A DNA stretch of 64,000 nucleotides from Planctomycetaceae bacterium. GTDB lineage: Bacteria; Planctomycetota; Planctomycetia; Pirellulales; Lacipirellulaceae. Positions within the stretch are counted from its first letter, which is position 1, and every line of letters begins with the position of its first letter. Made by a program: the position numbers and the translations under genes. The notes beneath the pieces are model-generated. The model saw only the letters and a program-made list of their open reading frames with translations, made no database searches and was not told the DNA's origin. Location: positions 99,221-163,220 of the forward strand of contig PABB01000038.1 in assembly GCA_002702655.1 (NCBI GenBank), written 5' to 3'. Shown here one piece after another: positions 15,312 to 23,397 of the stretch.

Positions 15312-16613
15312 CTACGCAAACAGTTCGCTGATCACCTCGCCGCCGTCGACCAGTTTGATCGGCCGGCCGATGGAACTCATGTTCTCGACCTCGGGATCAA
15401 TTCCCAGGGCGTGGTACACGCTGCGGAACAGGTCGACCACCTGCACGGGGCGATCCGTCACGTCGACGCCCGCCAGGTCGGTTTTGCCGATGACTTGCCC
15501 GCCGCGCACGCCGCCGCCGGCCAGCGCCACGTTGAACGCCCGCGGATAGTGGTCCCGGCCCGCGCGGGGATTGATCTTCGGCGTGCGTCCGAACTCGCCC
15601 ATCCACACGACCAGCGTGCGGTCGAGCATGCCGCGCTGCTTGAGGTCGGCGATCAAACGCGCCGCGGGCTGATCGATCTGGCCGCACAGTTGATTGACCT
15701 TCTCGAAGTTGTCCTGGTGCGTGTCCCAGCCGTTGGAAACCACCTCGACGAACGTCACGCCGCGCTCGACCAACCGCCGCGCCATGTGACAGCCGGCGGC
15801 GAACTCGCCGGCGCCGTACGCTTCGCGCTCCGTGGCCGTCTCTTGCGACAGGTCGAAGGCTTCCATGTCGGGGCTGCGCATCATCTCGGCGGCGCGACGC
15901 ACCAGCAGCGAGCGATCCTTCACGGCTTGTGCACCGCCGGCGGCAGCGAACTCGGCTTGCAGCGAATTGAGCAACCCCAGCCGCCGCTCGAACCGATTCA
16001 TGCCGGTCGTCGCTCGGGTGTTGTCGGGCGGGCGGTTGGCGCTGCCCAGCACCAGCGGATCGTACTCGACGCCCAGCAATCCGCCCCCGCCGGCGTTGGC
16101 CAGCCGACCGCCGATCCGCACGTAGCTCGGCAGTTGTGCCGCGGCATCGCCAATCTGATGCGCCACGTTGGCGCCCAGCGTGGGATGCTTCACCCCGCCC
16201 AGCGGCAGGTAGCCGTGGTGCAGCAGATAAGTGGCCCGCTGGTGATTGCCCTCTTTGCTGGTCATCGAGCGGATGACCGCCAGCTCGTTGGCGACGTTGG
16301 CCAGGTGCGGCAAGTTCTCGGAGTAGCGAATCCCCGCCACGTTGGTGTCGATCTCTTTTGTCTCGCCGCCGTTGGGCGAGTGCACTTTGGGGCTGAACGT
16401 TTCGAACTGCGACGGGCCGCCCTGCATCCACAGCAAAATGCACGCCATGCCGCGGGAGCGCATCTCGTCCGCCGCGGCGGCAATGCGTTCGGTCCAACTC
16501 ATTCCCGCGGCGGCGACTGACGCGGCGCCCGCGTAGCGCAGAAAATCGCGTCGCCCCACCACGTGACCGCGGCGGGTGGCAATTTGAACATGGCGTTGCA
16601 GCGGCCCAAGCAT
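15312..16613 (-). CDS. DUF1501 family Tat-exported protein
   Basis: 433 residues. A twin-arginine signal (GRRDFLRYAGAASVAAAG) near residue 20 shows export in folded form. The body carries the DUF1501 hallmarks: ACILLWMQGGPSQFETFSPK, TKEIDTNVAGIRYSENLP, VEVVSNGWDTHQDNFE and VVWMGEFGRTPKINPRAGRDH, which resemble sulfatase/alkaline-phosphatase-fold metal sites. It is 94 bp downstream of the DUF1549/DUF1553 gene, the standard planctomycete pair. The biochemical role is unproven; a periplasmic polymer-degrading system has been proposed for such pairs. Confidence 0.93.
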   Translation of the reverse strand: MLGPLQRHVQIATRRGHVVGRRDFLRYAGAASVAAAGMSWTERIAAAADEMRSRGMACILLWMQGGPSQFETFSPKVHSPNGGETKEIDTNVAGIRYSENLPHLANVANELAVIRSMTSKEGNHQRATYLLHHGYLPLGGVKHPTLGANVAHQIGDAAAQLPSYVRIGGRLANAGGGGLLGVEYDPLVLGSANRPPDNTRATTGMNRFERRLGLLNSLQAEFAAAGGAQAVKDRSLLVRRAAEMMRSPDMEAFDLSQETATEREAYGAGEFAAGCHMARRLVERGVTFVEVVSNGWDTHQDNFEKVNQLCGQIDQPAARLIADLKQRGMLDRTLVVWMGEFGRTPKINPRAGRDHYPRAFNVALAGGGVRGGQVIGKTDLAGVDVTDRPVQVVDLFRSVYHALGIDPEVENMSSIGRPIKLVDGGEVISELFA

Positions 16614-16707
16614 GTCAAACTCCGGTCAGTTCCATAAAGCCGCGACCGGTGGTCGCGGGGCGGAGGCGTGCGGTGCGTGATGGTGATGTCGTCGCCCAGG
16701 CAAGCCG

Positions 16708-18333
16708 TCACCGGCGGTGCTGGAATTCGGCCGAGTTCAGCAGCGCCCACGCCAGATCTTCTACGGAGGCGGGGCGGTCGGCGACGGACTCGAAATACGC
16801 GCTGGTCGTCGCCAACTCGTCGACGGTCGGTTGTCGGCTGAGCAGGCGCAGGTAAAGTTCCGCGATCATCTGCTCGTCCGACTCGATCTGCTGCTCGAGC
16901 TGCCCCAGCAACGTGCGACGGTCCGCCCGCATGGCGGCGGCCAGTTGCGGCGAATTCATCAACGCCAGCGACTGCGGGATCGAGCCCACGATCTCGTCGC
17001 GCGGCTCGCTGGGATCGAAGCCAAACGTGGCATTGAACCCGCCGCGTCGCGTAGCATCGCCCGAGGGGCGACGAAACTCTTGCCGCCGCGGCGCCGGCTC
17101 GGCGATTTCCAGCGCCGAGGTGATTGCGTTGTACAGCTGGTCGGCGCGCAGCGGCTGCGGCACGTTGGCGGCGAACGCCGGCTGGTCGGACTCCCGCCGC
17201 GGTCGCGATTCGCGCTGGTAGGCGTCGGTCGCGCAGATCGTCTCGATGAGCCGCTTCACGTCGTAACCGCTGGCGACGAACTGCTCGCTGAGCAGCTTCG
17301 CGGCCGTTGGCGCCAGCGCCGTGCGGCCCGGGCCCAGGTCGTCGATCGGCGTATAGAATCCTTCGCCGACCAACTCCGCCCACATCCGGTTAACGAGCGC
17401 CGTGGCAAACCATTCGTTGCCGGTTAGCCAATCCGCGAGCGTGCCGCGACGTTCGTCGTCGGGCGTGCCAAACGGCATCTTGGCGCCAGTCAAAAAGAAC
17501 TTGGGTTGCATCTGCCGCCCGGCGGCGTCGGGGTTGCCCAGGTCGGGCATGCGGTGCTCGGGCATCGGCAACCGATCGTTGTTGCCGCGGCCGCGGCGTT
17601 GCGGACGATCGCTGACGACCACCTCGAACGACCGCCGAGCCGCGCTGCGCACCGGTCGCACCGCGATCCGCGGAAAGAACGCCGCCAACTCGTGGAACTC
17701 TTCGCGGCGATATTCGTCGTACGGGTGATCGTGGCACTGGGCGCACTGAATCTGGATGCCCAGAAAGATGCGGGCCATCTCGGCGGTCGTTTCCTCGGTG
17801 CGACCGTCCTGAGCCATGATGATGGCCGTGGCGCCGTTTTCGCGCACGTCGCCGCGGGCGGTGATGAACTCCGCGGCGATCTCGCTCCACGGCCGATTGG
17901 CGTTGAGCTGCGCGCTCAGGTCGGCCTCCATCGCGTTGGCGGCCAACAGGGCGCGGTCCTCCACGCGGCGGGAGAACACCACGTCCCGCCAGTACCGGGC
18001 CCAGTTCACGCCATATTGCTCGTCGGCCAGCAGGCCGCGGACGACCGCCGCCCGCTTGTCGGGCGCCGGGTCCAGCGCGAAAGCGATCACATCCTCGGGG
18101 GCGGGGATGTCGCCCACGATATCGAGCCACACGCGCCGCAGGAAAATCTCGTCGCTCGATGGCGGGGCGACGGCCGCGTTGGCGCCGGCGAGCGTCTCGC
18201 GCTCGATGGCCGCGTCGACCTGCCGGGCGAGCTCCTCGACCGCGACGGGCGCGTCCGCACGGCAGGGCGAGTCGGGCGTCGTGCAGGCCAGCACGAGGGC
18301 CAACGGCAAGAGAAACAGGTGCAGACGAGTCAT
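16708..18333 (-). CDS. DUF1549/DUF1553 domain-containing secreted protein
   Basis: 541 residues from the ATG at 18333, which gives a signal peptide (MTRLHLFLLPLALVLACTT; possibly a lipoprotein). The DUF1549 part has IFLRRVWLDIVGDIPAPEDV and the conserved IQCAQCHDHPYDEY motif with a CxxCH that could bind haem c. The DUF1553 part starts at GTLADWLTGNEWFATALVNRMW and continues to NSAEFQHRR. It is shorter than many family members because there is no separate N-terminal planctomycete cytochrome C domain. Cotranscribed with the DUF1501 gene downstream. Confidence 0.93.
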   Translation of the reverse strand: MTRLHLFLLPLALVLACTTPDSPCRADAPVAVEELARQVDAAIERETLAGANAAVAPPSSDEIFLRRVWLDIVGDIPAPEDVIAFALDPAPDKRAAVVRGLLADEQYGVNWARYWRDVVFSRRVEDRALLAANAMEADLSAQLNANRPWSEIAAEFITARGDVRENGATAIIMAQDGRTEETTAEMARIFLGIQIQCAQCHDHPYDEYRREEFHELAAFFPRIAVRPVRSAARRSFEVVVSDRPQRRGRGNNDRLPMPEHRMPDLGNPDAAGRQMQPKFFLTGAKMPFGTPDDERRGTLADWLTGNEWFATALVNRMWAELVGEGFYTPIDDLGPGRTALAPTAAKLLSEQFVASGYDVKRLIETICATDAYQRESRPRRESDQPAFAANVPQPLRADQLYNAITSALEIAEPAPRRQEFRRPSGDATRRGGFNATFGFDPSEPRDEIVGSIPQSLALMNSPQLAAAMRADRRTLLGQLEQQIESDEQMIAELYLRLLSRQPTVDELATTSAYFESVADRPASVEDLAWALLNSAEFQHRR

Positions 18334-18446
18334 CGGACCGTTGAACCTCCACGGCGAGCTAGGGCAACTCTCCATTCTAACCCGCTGCCGCCGGGGAAGT
18401 TTCGCAACGGGGCGAACGGGAGTCATACCCCTCTCGCGGCGAGCAC

Positions 18447-18482
18447 AAAAAAACCGCCGACCTCCTTGGGGAGGCCGGCGGT
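18447..18482 (-). terminator. Rho-independent terminator after rpsI
   Basis: Stem ACCGCCGACCTCC/GGAGGCCGGCGGT with a 4-nt loop and one mismatch, followed on the minus strand by seven T. It ends the rplM-rpsI operon 40 bp past the rpsI stop. Confidence 0.9.
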
Positions 18483-18522
18483 CCGGTTGTGTATAACTCG
18501 GTGCGACAATTCCCGCAGGCGA

Positions 18523-18921
18523 TCAACGCTTGGAGAACTGCGTGCCGCGACGGGCGCCGTGACGACCGTACTTCTTGCGTTCCTTCATGCGCGAATCGCG
18601 GGTCAGGAAGTGGCCCTCGCGGAGCTTCTCGACCAGGTCGCTGTCGTGCTTCAGCAGCGCCCGGGCGATGCCTTGGCGGCAGGCGCCAGCCTGACCGGTC
18701 GTGCCGCCGCCGTGGACGCGAATGGCCACGTCAACGCTGTCGGCCACTTCGCACGCTTCCAGCACCTGCAGCACGGCGCGACGATCTTGCTCAATGCGGA
18801 AGAACTCGTCGAGCGGTCGCTTGTTGACCGTCACGGTCCCTGATCCGGACTTCACGCGGACTCGCGCCACCGACGTCTTCCGCCGACCAGTGCCCAGTGC
18901 TTCTTCAACAGCAGTCGCCAT
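18523..18921 (-). CDS. rpsI: 30S ribosomal protein S9
   Basis: 132 residues with the complete S9 pattern: GTGRRKTSVARVRVKSGSG at the start, GGGTTGQAGACRQGIARALL in the centre, and the conserved C-terminal tail DSRMKERKKYGRHGARRGTQFSKR ending in SKR, which reaches the ribosomal P site. Cytoplasmic, part of the small subunit. It follows rplM by 89 bp, the near-universal L13-S9 order. Confidence 0.98.
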   Translation of the reverse strand: MATAVEEALGTGRRKTSVARVRVKSGSGTVTVNKRPLDEFFRIEQDRRAVLQVLEACEVADSVDVAIRVHGGGTTGQAGACRQGIARALLKHDSDLVEKLREGHFLTRDSRMKERKKYGRHGARRGTQFSKR

Positions 18922-19010
18922 GTCTTGCTAATCCCTCGGCGTCCCGCAACGGGGACAGGCTCGTGAGTGACGGGCCGCTCGCTCGCGTGCGAGCGGCCGA
19001 TTGTTGTGTG

Positions 19011-19466
19011 TCAGGACTTGCTGGCCAGTTCCGTCGGTTCAGGCTGTTGGGCCTGGTGCGGATGGTCCGAGCCGACGTAGATCTTCAGCTTCGAGAGCAT
19101 GGCCCGGCCCAGCTTGCTCTTGGGCAGCATGCGCCGCACCGCCTCGCGGAGAATCATCTCGGGCTTGCGCTGGAGCCGATCGCCAGCGGTCTGCGTCCGC
19201 TGCCGTGTGTAGCCGGTGTACCAGGCGTAGGTCTTCTGCTCCCACTTCTGGCCGGTGAACTTGATCTTCTCGCAGTTCACCACGACGACAAAGTCGCCCG
19301 TGTCGACGTGCGGCGTGTACGTGGGGCGGTGCTTGCCCATCAGGATCACGGCGATCTCGCTGGCCAACCGGCCGACCACCTTGTCTTCGGCATCCACCAG
19401 AAGCCACTTCGGCTCCACCGAGGCCGGCGCCTTCTTACTCGCCGGCTTGGCCATGAACGTTTTCAT
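19011..19466 (-). CDS. rplM: 50S ribosomal protein L13
   Basis: 151 residues from MKTFMAK at 19466. Shows WLLVDAEDKVVGRLASEIA, GKHRPTYTPHVDTGDFVVVVN and the MLPKSKLGRAMLSKLKIYVG block typical of L13. The longer in-frame reading to 19586 would run through a strong terminator-like hairpin and is rejected. The C-terminal tail is slightly longer than in E. coli. First gene of the rplM-rpsI operon, with a structured leader upstream that may regulate it. Confidence 0.97.
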   Translation of the reverse strand: MKTFMAKPASKKAPASVEPKWLLVDAEDKVVGRLASEIAVILMGKHRPTYTPHVDTGDFVVVVNCEKIKFTGQKWEQKTYAWYTGYTRQRTQTAGDRLQRKPEMILREAVRRMLPKSKLGRAMLSKLKIYVGSDHPHQAQQPEPTELASKS

Positions 19467-19553
19467 CAGACGTGATTCCCTTGCGGGCGGGATTCTCTCG
19501 CGGGACGCTCGCGGCGGCACGACGCTTCCGCGCGGCGGGTCCCATGATTCGGT

Positions 19554-19610
19554 AAAAAAACGCCGGAGGCAGCCGCAAGCACACACAAAATGCGGAGGCC
19601 GCCTCCGGCG
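19554..19610 (-). promoter_or_regulatory. Terminator-like hairpin in the rplM leader (candidate attenuator)
   Basis: A perfect 10-bp stem (CGCCGGAGGC at 19561-19570 with GCCTCCGGCG at 19601-19610), extended by CCGCA/TGCGG inside, is followed on the minus strand by seven T. It is about 88 nt upstream of the rplM start and no minus-strand gene lies upstream for several hundred bases. It therefore most likely sits in the rplM leader rather than at a gene end. Confidence 0.7.
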
Positions 19611-20052
19611 AGACGGGGCGATGTTCTAGACTCGTCGGCAATTTGCCGCTGAGAATCCCCGAATTTAGCACTTTCGCCAGCTGCCAACAAGTCCCTGCCG
19701 GACGCCGCGATGCGAAAACCGCCGGCCCCGACCCACCCGGCAGAGGCCCCCGAATGGCGGCCCCCAAATCCCCCGGCAGCTGCGGGGGACGGCCCCCGCG
19801 GCGAGTCCTTGATTTCGACCATTTTTGCCCGAAACTGTTCCGCCGCCCGGGGGTTGTGTACTCTATCGGACGGACCGATCACCGCATTCTGCACTATCCT
19901 TGCGGGACAGGCGGCCGCCGAGGGGGGCGACCGTTCCGGAACAAGACTCTGTAGCGTCCGCACTTCGACTCATCACAGGACCGACGCGCCCCGCTTGCCG
20001 AACTTCTCGGTCGGGGCTCCCCGGCGGCGGCCTGCTCCAGGAGAACCGAGCG
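19611..20052. other. Divergent promoter region between rplM and the EF-hand gene
   Basis: About 440 bp hold the divergent promoters for the ribosomal operon and the EF-hand protein. Pro/Gly-rich frames in this stretch look non-coding. No RNA gene recognised. Confidence 0.4.
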
Positions 20053-21015
20053 ATGAAACGTGCACTGGCGGCCATGGCCGCATGTCTGATGGTTGCCAAT
20101 CTGGCGGCCGCCCAACCCGACGATCGCGGCGGCCGTCGCCTGCGGGGCTTTGACGAAGGCGGCGATGCGGGCGAGGACGCCCAAGGCCAACCCGGCGGCC
20201 GGCGCGGACGGGGCGGCCCTGGCGGCGGCGAATTTGGCGGCGGGCCCGGCGGCCCGGGCGGACCTGGCGGCGAAGAGGGCGGACGCGGCGGCTTCCGCGG
20301 GCGTGGACGTTCCAACCCGCTATTTGAAGCCATCGACGCCGATGGCGACGGGCAGCTCACCCGGCAGGAACTGCGTCGTGCCGCTGCCGCGATCCTGACG
20401 CTCGACGCCGATGACGATGGCGTGGTCACGCTGCAGGAAGCCTCGCCGCAACGCGGCCCCGGCGGTTTCGGCGGCCCCGGCGGCGGATTTGATCCCCAGT
20501 CGATGGTCGATCGCTGGATGGAAGGCGATGCCAACGGCGACGGCATGCTCTCGCCGGACGAGCTTCCCGGGCGGATGGGTCAGATGCTCGGCAACGCCGA
20601 CACCAACAACGACGGTCTGCTGGACCGCGCGGAGTTGACCGCCGCGGCTGAGCAGATGGCCGAACGCTTCGGCGGCGGCCGCGGAGGCCCTGGCGGCCAG
20701 CAAGGCGGCCCCGGCGGCGGACCCGCCGGTTTCGGCGGCGGCGGCGGATTTGACGCCCGGCAGATGACCGAGCGGATGATGGCCGGCGATCAGAACGGCG
20801 ACGGCCTCTTAACCCCCGACGAAGTCCCGCCGCAGATGCGGCAGGCCCTGGGCCGTGCCGACCAGAATGGCGACGGCGCCCTGGACGCCCGCGAGATTGC
20901 CCAGTTCGCTGAGCAAATGGGCCAGCGGATGCAGGGTCGCGGCGGCTTTGGCCGCGGCGGCGGCGAGCAGGGCGGCGGCGGTCGCGGCGGGCGGCCCCAG
21001 CGCCCAGAGAATTGA
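20053..21015 (+). CDS. Secreted Gly-rich EF-hand protein
   Basis: 320 residues from the ATG at 20053, which has an AGGAG upstream and gives a signal peptide (MKRALAAMAACLMVANLAAA). Six EF-hand-type loops appear in pairs: DADGDGQLTRQEL, DADDDGVVTLQEA, DANGDGMLSPDEL, DTNNDGLLDRAEL, DQNGDGLLTPDEV and DQNGDGALDAREI. Each has Asp/Asn at loop positions 1, 3 and 5 and Glu at 12 except one Ala-shifted case. Pairs are separated by Gly/Arg-rich linkers (GGRGGPGGQQGGPGGG). A periplasmic or surface Ca2+-binding protein; the partner is unknown. A terminator follows. Confidence 0.88.
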   Translation: MKRALAAMAACLMVANLAAAQPDDRGGRRLRGFDEGGDAGEDAQGQPGGRRGRGGPGGGEFGGGPGGPGGPGGEEGGRGGFRGRGRSNPLFEAIDADGDGQLTRQELRRAAAAILTLDADDDGVVTLQEASPQRGPGGFGGPGGGFDPQSMVDRWMEGDANGDGMLSPDELPGRMGQMLGNADTNNDGLLDRAELTAAAEQMAERFGGGRGGPGGQQGGPGGGPAGFGGGGGFDARQMTERMMAGDQNGDGLLTPDEVPPQMRQALGRADQNGDGALDAREIAQFAEQMGQRMQGRGGFGRGGGEQGGGGRGGRPQRPEN

Positions 21016-21051
21016 GCGAACGCTCAGCGCCCGATAATTGTTAATCAGTTC

Positions 21052-21090
21052 ACGGCGGCCTCGCACCTGATGCGGGGGCGCCGTTTTTTT
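21052..21090 (+). terminator. Rho-independent terminator after the EF-hand gene
   Basis: Imperfect stem from ACGGCGGCCTCGCA to TGCGGGGGCGCCGT with a 5-nt loop, followed by seven T on the plus strand, 37 bp past the stop codon. Confidence 0.8.
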
Positions 21091-21117
21091 GTCGCCGACG
21101 CAGCGCGCCTGCGCGAG

Positions 21118-21217
21118 GAGGTGGCTGGGGACGACCAACGGGGCCCCCAGCCGCCGACCGTCCGACGAAACGCCCTGGGGGCTCCGCTCCGCTGCGTCCC
21201 CAGCCACCCAGCGGTGC
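21118..21217. repeat. GGTGGCTGGGGAC hairpin repeat, copy 1
   Basis: Inverted arms GGTGGCTGGGGACG and CGTCCCCAGCCACC enclose a GGGGGCTCCGCTCCGCTGCG segment. A second copy with the same arm and core is at 37309-37390. Confidence 0.75.
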
Positions 21218-21434
21218 GCCGTGAGCGTCAAATCCCCAGCCGCGGCGGGCGCCGGCGGACGCCCCCAGCGGTTACAATCGGTGCTGACGATTGACGACCT
21301 GCCGATCCAAGCGTGGTCTCAACGAGCCTCCGTTTCTCGGGCTGAGAACTGACAGCCGATCGCTGACAGTCCTGCCGGAGTTCATGGACGGCGCCACTCT
21401 CCCTAGTTTCGCACCGACTGCGAGGTCTTCTCCG

Positions 21435-22364
21435 ATGAAACGCCGTGACTTTCTTGTCCAAGGCGCCGCGGGCGTCTCTGCTTTGACCGCCGCCGGTTCG
21501 CTCAGCCAATCGGCCCGTGCCGACGACGACGCGGCCGCGGCCGGCAAGCACTCGTTCAAGCTCCGCTACGCCCCGCACTTCGGCATGTTCGACGACCTCG
21601 CCGGGCGCGACCCGATCGACCAACTCAAGTTCGCTGCCGAGCAGGGCTTCACCGCCTGGGAAGACAACGGCATGCGCGGCCGGCCGAAGGAGCTGCAGGA
21701 GAAGATCGCCCGAACGATGTCGGACCTTGGCATGCTGATGGGCGTGTTCGTGGCCCACGGCAGTTTCGGCGAGACCACCTTCGCGGGCCGCAACAAGGAC
21801 GCCCGCGAGCGGGTGCTGCAGGAAATCCGCGACAGCGTGGAAGTGGCCAAGCGGGTCAACGCCAAGTGGATGACCGTCGTGCCCGACGCTTACGACAGGC
21901 GCACGGAATGGGGCTACCAGACGGCCAACTGCGTCGAACTGCTGCGCCGCGCCGCCGAGATCCTCGAACCGCACGGATTGGTCATGGTGCTGGAACCGCT
22001 GAATTGGTGGCGGGACCACCCCGGCTTGTTTTTGCACAAAATTCCGCAGGCGTACGAGATCTGCCGCGCCGTCGACAGCCCGGCGTGCAAGATCCTGTTC
22101 GACATCTACCACCAGCAGATTCAGGAAGGCAACCTGATCCCCAACATCGACATGGCATGGGACGAAATCGGCTACTTCCAATGCGGCGATAACCCCGGCC
22201 GCAACGAACCGGGCACCGGGGAGATCAACTACCGCAACGTGTTCCGCCACATCCACTCGAAAGGCTTCGAGGGGATCATGGGCATGGAACACGGCCTGTC
22301 CGTCGGCGGCGAGGACGGCGAACGAAAGCTGATCGAAGCGTACGTGTCGGCGGATGATTTTTGA
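21435..22364 (+). CDS. Tat-exported sugar phosphate isomerase/epimerase (hydroxypyruvate isomerase-like)
   Basis: 309 residues from the ATG at 21435, starting with a Tat signal (MKRRDFLVQGAAGVSALTAAG). The body is a TIM barrel of the AP-endonuclease-2/xylose-isomerase-like family: FKLRYAPHFGMF, LKFAAEQGFTAWEDNGM, VMVLEPLNWW, ILFDIYHQQIQEGN, and a C-terminal GIMGMEHG with a metal-binding Glu. It resembles hydroxypyruvate isomerases of planctomycetes. The precise sugar substrate cannot be read from sequence. Periplasmic by its signal. It stands alone between two repeats. Confidence 0.88.
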   Translation: MKRRDFLVQGAAGVSALTAAGSLSQSARADDDAAAAGKHSFKLRYAPHFGMFDDLAGRDPIDQLKFAAEQGFTAWEDNGMRGRPKELQEKIARTMSDLGMLMGVFVAHGSFGETTFAGRNKDARERVLQEIRDSVEVAKRVNAKWMTVVPDAYDRRTEWGYQTANCVELLRRAAEILEPHGLVMVLEPLNWWRDHPGLFLHKIPQAYEICRAVDSPACKILFDIYHQQIQEGNLIPNIDMAWDEIGYFQCGDNPGRNEPGTGEINYRNVFRHIHSKGFEGIMGMEHGLSVGGEDGERKLIEAYVSADDF

Positions 22365-22409
22365 GGGGAGCTGCCAACTCTATGCGAGACAAATCGAGCT
22401 GAGATGGTT

Positions 22410-22491
22410 GCGTGCCACGGCTCTGTGAGCCGTGCGAATCAACTTGGGTGACACAAATCCGCCGCGCACGGCCGACACAGTCGTGGCACGC
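22410..22491. repeat. GTGCCACGGCTCTG hairpin repeat, copy 2
   Basis: GCGTGCCACGGCTCTGTGAG and an inverted partner ending in GTCGTGGCACGC bracket about 50 bp. It lies between convergent genes. The inner right arm is diverged compared with the copy at 47950. Confidence 0.75.
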
Positions 22492-22502
22492 CCGGGCGTC
22501 TT

Positions 22503-23141
22503 TCACTCGCTCTTCGCCGGCTTGATCTTCTCAATCACCGCCAGCACCTTCTCGCTGTCCTTCGCCGCGTTGACCTTGGTGTCCTTGTACGCGATTTTCT
22601 TGTCCAGGCCGATCACGAACGTCCACCGCATGGCGGTCGTGCCGCGGGTCAGGGCGACGATCTGTTTGTCGATCTCCCGCTCGATGGTGCCCCCGGGCGC
22701 CGTCTTCACGCCGAACGCCTTGGCGATCTTGCCCTCGGGGTCGGCCAGCAGGGTGAAGTTCAGGTCGTACGCCTTCTTGAAGTGCTGGTGATTCTCGACC
22801 GAGTCGCCGCTCACTCCCACGACCTCCACGTCGTCGCGTTTGAGTTCCGCCAGGGCGTCGCGGTAGGCGCACGCTTGCGCCGTGCAGCCGCCGGTCATGT
22901 CGGCGGGGTAGAAATACACGACTAGGATCTTCTTGCCGACGTGGTCCTTCGACTTCCACGGCTTGTCCTCGTCCGTGCGACCGGCGAACTCCGGCGCGGC
23001 ATCGCCGACCTCCAGCACGACCTCCTTCGGCTTGGCGTCCGCTTGCGGCTTCGCGGCGGCGGCCGCATCGGTCTGAGCAGCATACAACGGCGCCGCGCAC
23101 GCCACGGCAAGCAGGACAACAGGCGGGAGAAATCTGGTCAT
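22503..23141 (-). CDS. Secreted Bcp-type peroxiredoxin
   Basis: 212 residues from the ATG at 23141, chosen because it yields a signal peptide (MTRFLPPVVLLAVACAAPLYA). The AhpC/TSA fold has PADMTGGCTAQACAYRD, with peroxidatic Cys86 and a second Cys91 five residues later, as in E. coli Bcp. VVGVSGDSVENHQHF, LADPEGKIAKAFGV and RWTFVIGLDKKI complete the family pattern. It reduces peroxides in the periplasm, with a thioredoxin-like reductant not encoded here. Most Bcp proteins are cytoplasmic, so the leader is notable but common in planctomycetes. Confidence 0.92.
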   Translation of the reverse strand: MTRFLPPVVLLAVACAAPLYAAQTDAAAAAKPQADAKPKEVVLEVGDAAPEFAGRTDEDKPWKSKDHVGKKILVVYFYPADMTGGCTAQACAYRDALAELKRDDVEVVGVSGDSVENHQHFKKAYDLNFTLLADPEGKIAKAFGVKTAPGGTIEREIDKQIVALTRGTTAMRWTFVIGLDKKIAYKDTKVNAAKDSEKVLAVIEKIKPAKSE

Positions 23142-23187
23142 GGCAGGCAAACTCGCAATCAATGGAAGGGGCGGCACATCGAATGAC

Positions 23188-23272
23188 GTAGCATGGCCGC
23201 TCCGGCCGTGCGGATTGAAGACGACCCGTCACGACTCGCCAATCACCCGCACGGCCGGAGCGGCCATGCTAC
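23188..23272. repeat. GTAGCATGGCCGCTCC hairpin repeat, copy 2
   Basis: GTAGCATGGCCGCTCCGGCC and its near-perfect inverted partner (GGCCGGAGCGGCCATGCTAC) are separated by about 40 bp. Same family as 6416-6486 and 54064-54209. It lies between divergent genes, so it is not simply a terminator. Confidence 0.85.
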
Positions 23273-23397
23273 CAGATTCCTTGCAATTCTACGGGATTCC
23301 GCGACTGCGGCGACAAACTCCGTGCAACGGCGGGCGTCGGCCAGTAGGATGCTTCACTGATTGCCGCCCGCTCCCTCCTCCCCCGTCCAGCCCGCCG

